Assembly (NCBI GenBank): GCA_033961575.1
Contig: CM066733.1
Span: 139,054,421-139,118,420, forward strand
Direction of reading: 5' to 3'
Origin: Aselliscus stoliczkanus
Taxonomy: Eukaryota > Chordata > Mammalia > Chiroptera > Hipposideridae
DNA: 64,000 nucleotides
Made by a program: the position numbers and the translations under genes
Notes under the pieces: model-generated
What the model was told of the DNA's origin: nothing
Databases searched by the model: none
Seen by the model: only the letters and a program-made list of their open reading frames with translations
Shown: in pieces, positions 63,662 to 64,000 of the stretch
Layout: each line of letters opens with the position of its first letter
How positions within the stretch are numbered: position 1 is the first letter of the stretch

Positions 63662-64000
63662 CATAAATTTTTTTAATTAGTGAGAAGAGTGGCATTGTTT
63701 TACATTTTTACTCTCAGGCTTACTTGAAGAAAGCTGGATTCTCATATCTCGTTCTGCGTTTAGTCAGTTGCAATACCACATATCATGTAGCCTCTAGTAT
63801 ACTCCACTGTACAGTCATGAGAGTGAGAATGAAAAAGGCAAATAGTGTTTTATTATTATACAAAGTGGTTTGACTCACAGACTCCTTGAACGGGTAGTCA
63901 ACACCCCCAGTAGTGCCCAGGCCATGCTTTGAGAACCACTACACTGGACAGTGAGCAGAACAGAGAACAACCAGACTCATGTTTATTGGCCTGCTGATTT

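Larger units (their letters stand above)
62911..63943. mobile_element. hAT-Charlie-type element split by two SINEs
   Basis: Left TATGGTTCTCAAACTTTTTG and right (inverted) AGTGGTTCTCAAAGCATGG are the diverged termini. Internal text (AGTGAGAAGAGTGGCATTGT, AATAGTGTTTTATTATTATA) resumes seamlessly after each SINE, so the element predates both insertions. No open transposase frame. Confidence 0.8.

Noticed and set aside
63235..63676. 78- and 121-codon ORFs near the right edge
   Set aside because: They lie inside the inverted composite SINE; similar frames appear in the other copies at 14.5 kb and 21.2 kb.

Overview
This window is nuclear DNA of a placental mammal, most likely a bat. It has spliced genes with long introns, a CpG-rich promoter, and a dense background of L1, L2, MIR, MaLR-type LTRs, Tigger, hAT-Charlie and mariner relics. 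The youngest inserts are tRNA-derived SINEs with GGCCGGCC-type heads and clear target-site duplications, which resemble the Ves-type SINEs of bats. The bat call is inference from these repeats; no species is claimed.

Layout. Positions 1 to about 44,400 hold no protein-coding exon that I can recognise and read as intergenic DNA filled with layered repeats. At 45,086-59,465, on the minus strand, lies a complete six-exon ADAT2 gene (catalytic subunit of the tRNA A34-to-inosine deaminase). Joining the six exons gives 576 coding bases, i.e. 191 codons plus stop, in an unbroken frame. From 59,863 on the plus strand begins PEX3 (peroxisomal membrane biogenesis factor); only its first coding exon (59,863-59,935) is present, and intron 1 runs off the right edge. 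The two start codons are 397 bp apart, head to head, across a CpG-rich bidirectional promoter. This is the ADAT2/PEX3 arrangement known from human chromosome 6q24.

The two genes are housekeeping neighbours that share a promoter rather than a pathway: ADAT2 with ADAT3 makes inosine at the tRNA wobble position, and PEX3 docks PEX19 to insert peroxisomal membrane proteins.

The most interesting signal is ADAT2 intron 3. It has a perfect U12-type (minor spliceosome) 5' splice site and a good U12 branch site, but appears to end in AT, giving a rare GT-AT intron. Other points of interest are a small mariner-derived palindrome family present as three related copies, a TIR-bearing MITE, nested LINE/Tigger insertions, two L1 copies with the inversion pattern of twin priming, and long composite SINEs with a shared 3' body. 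I found no CRISPR array, operon or other prokaryote-type system.
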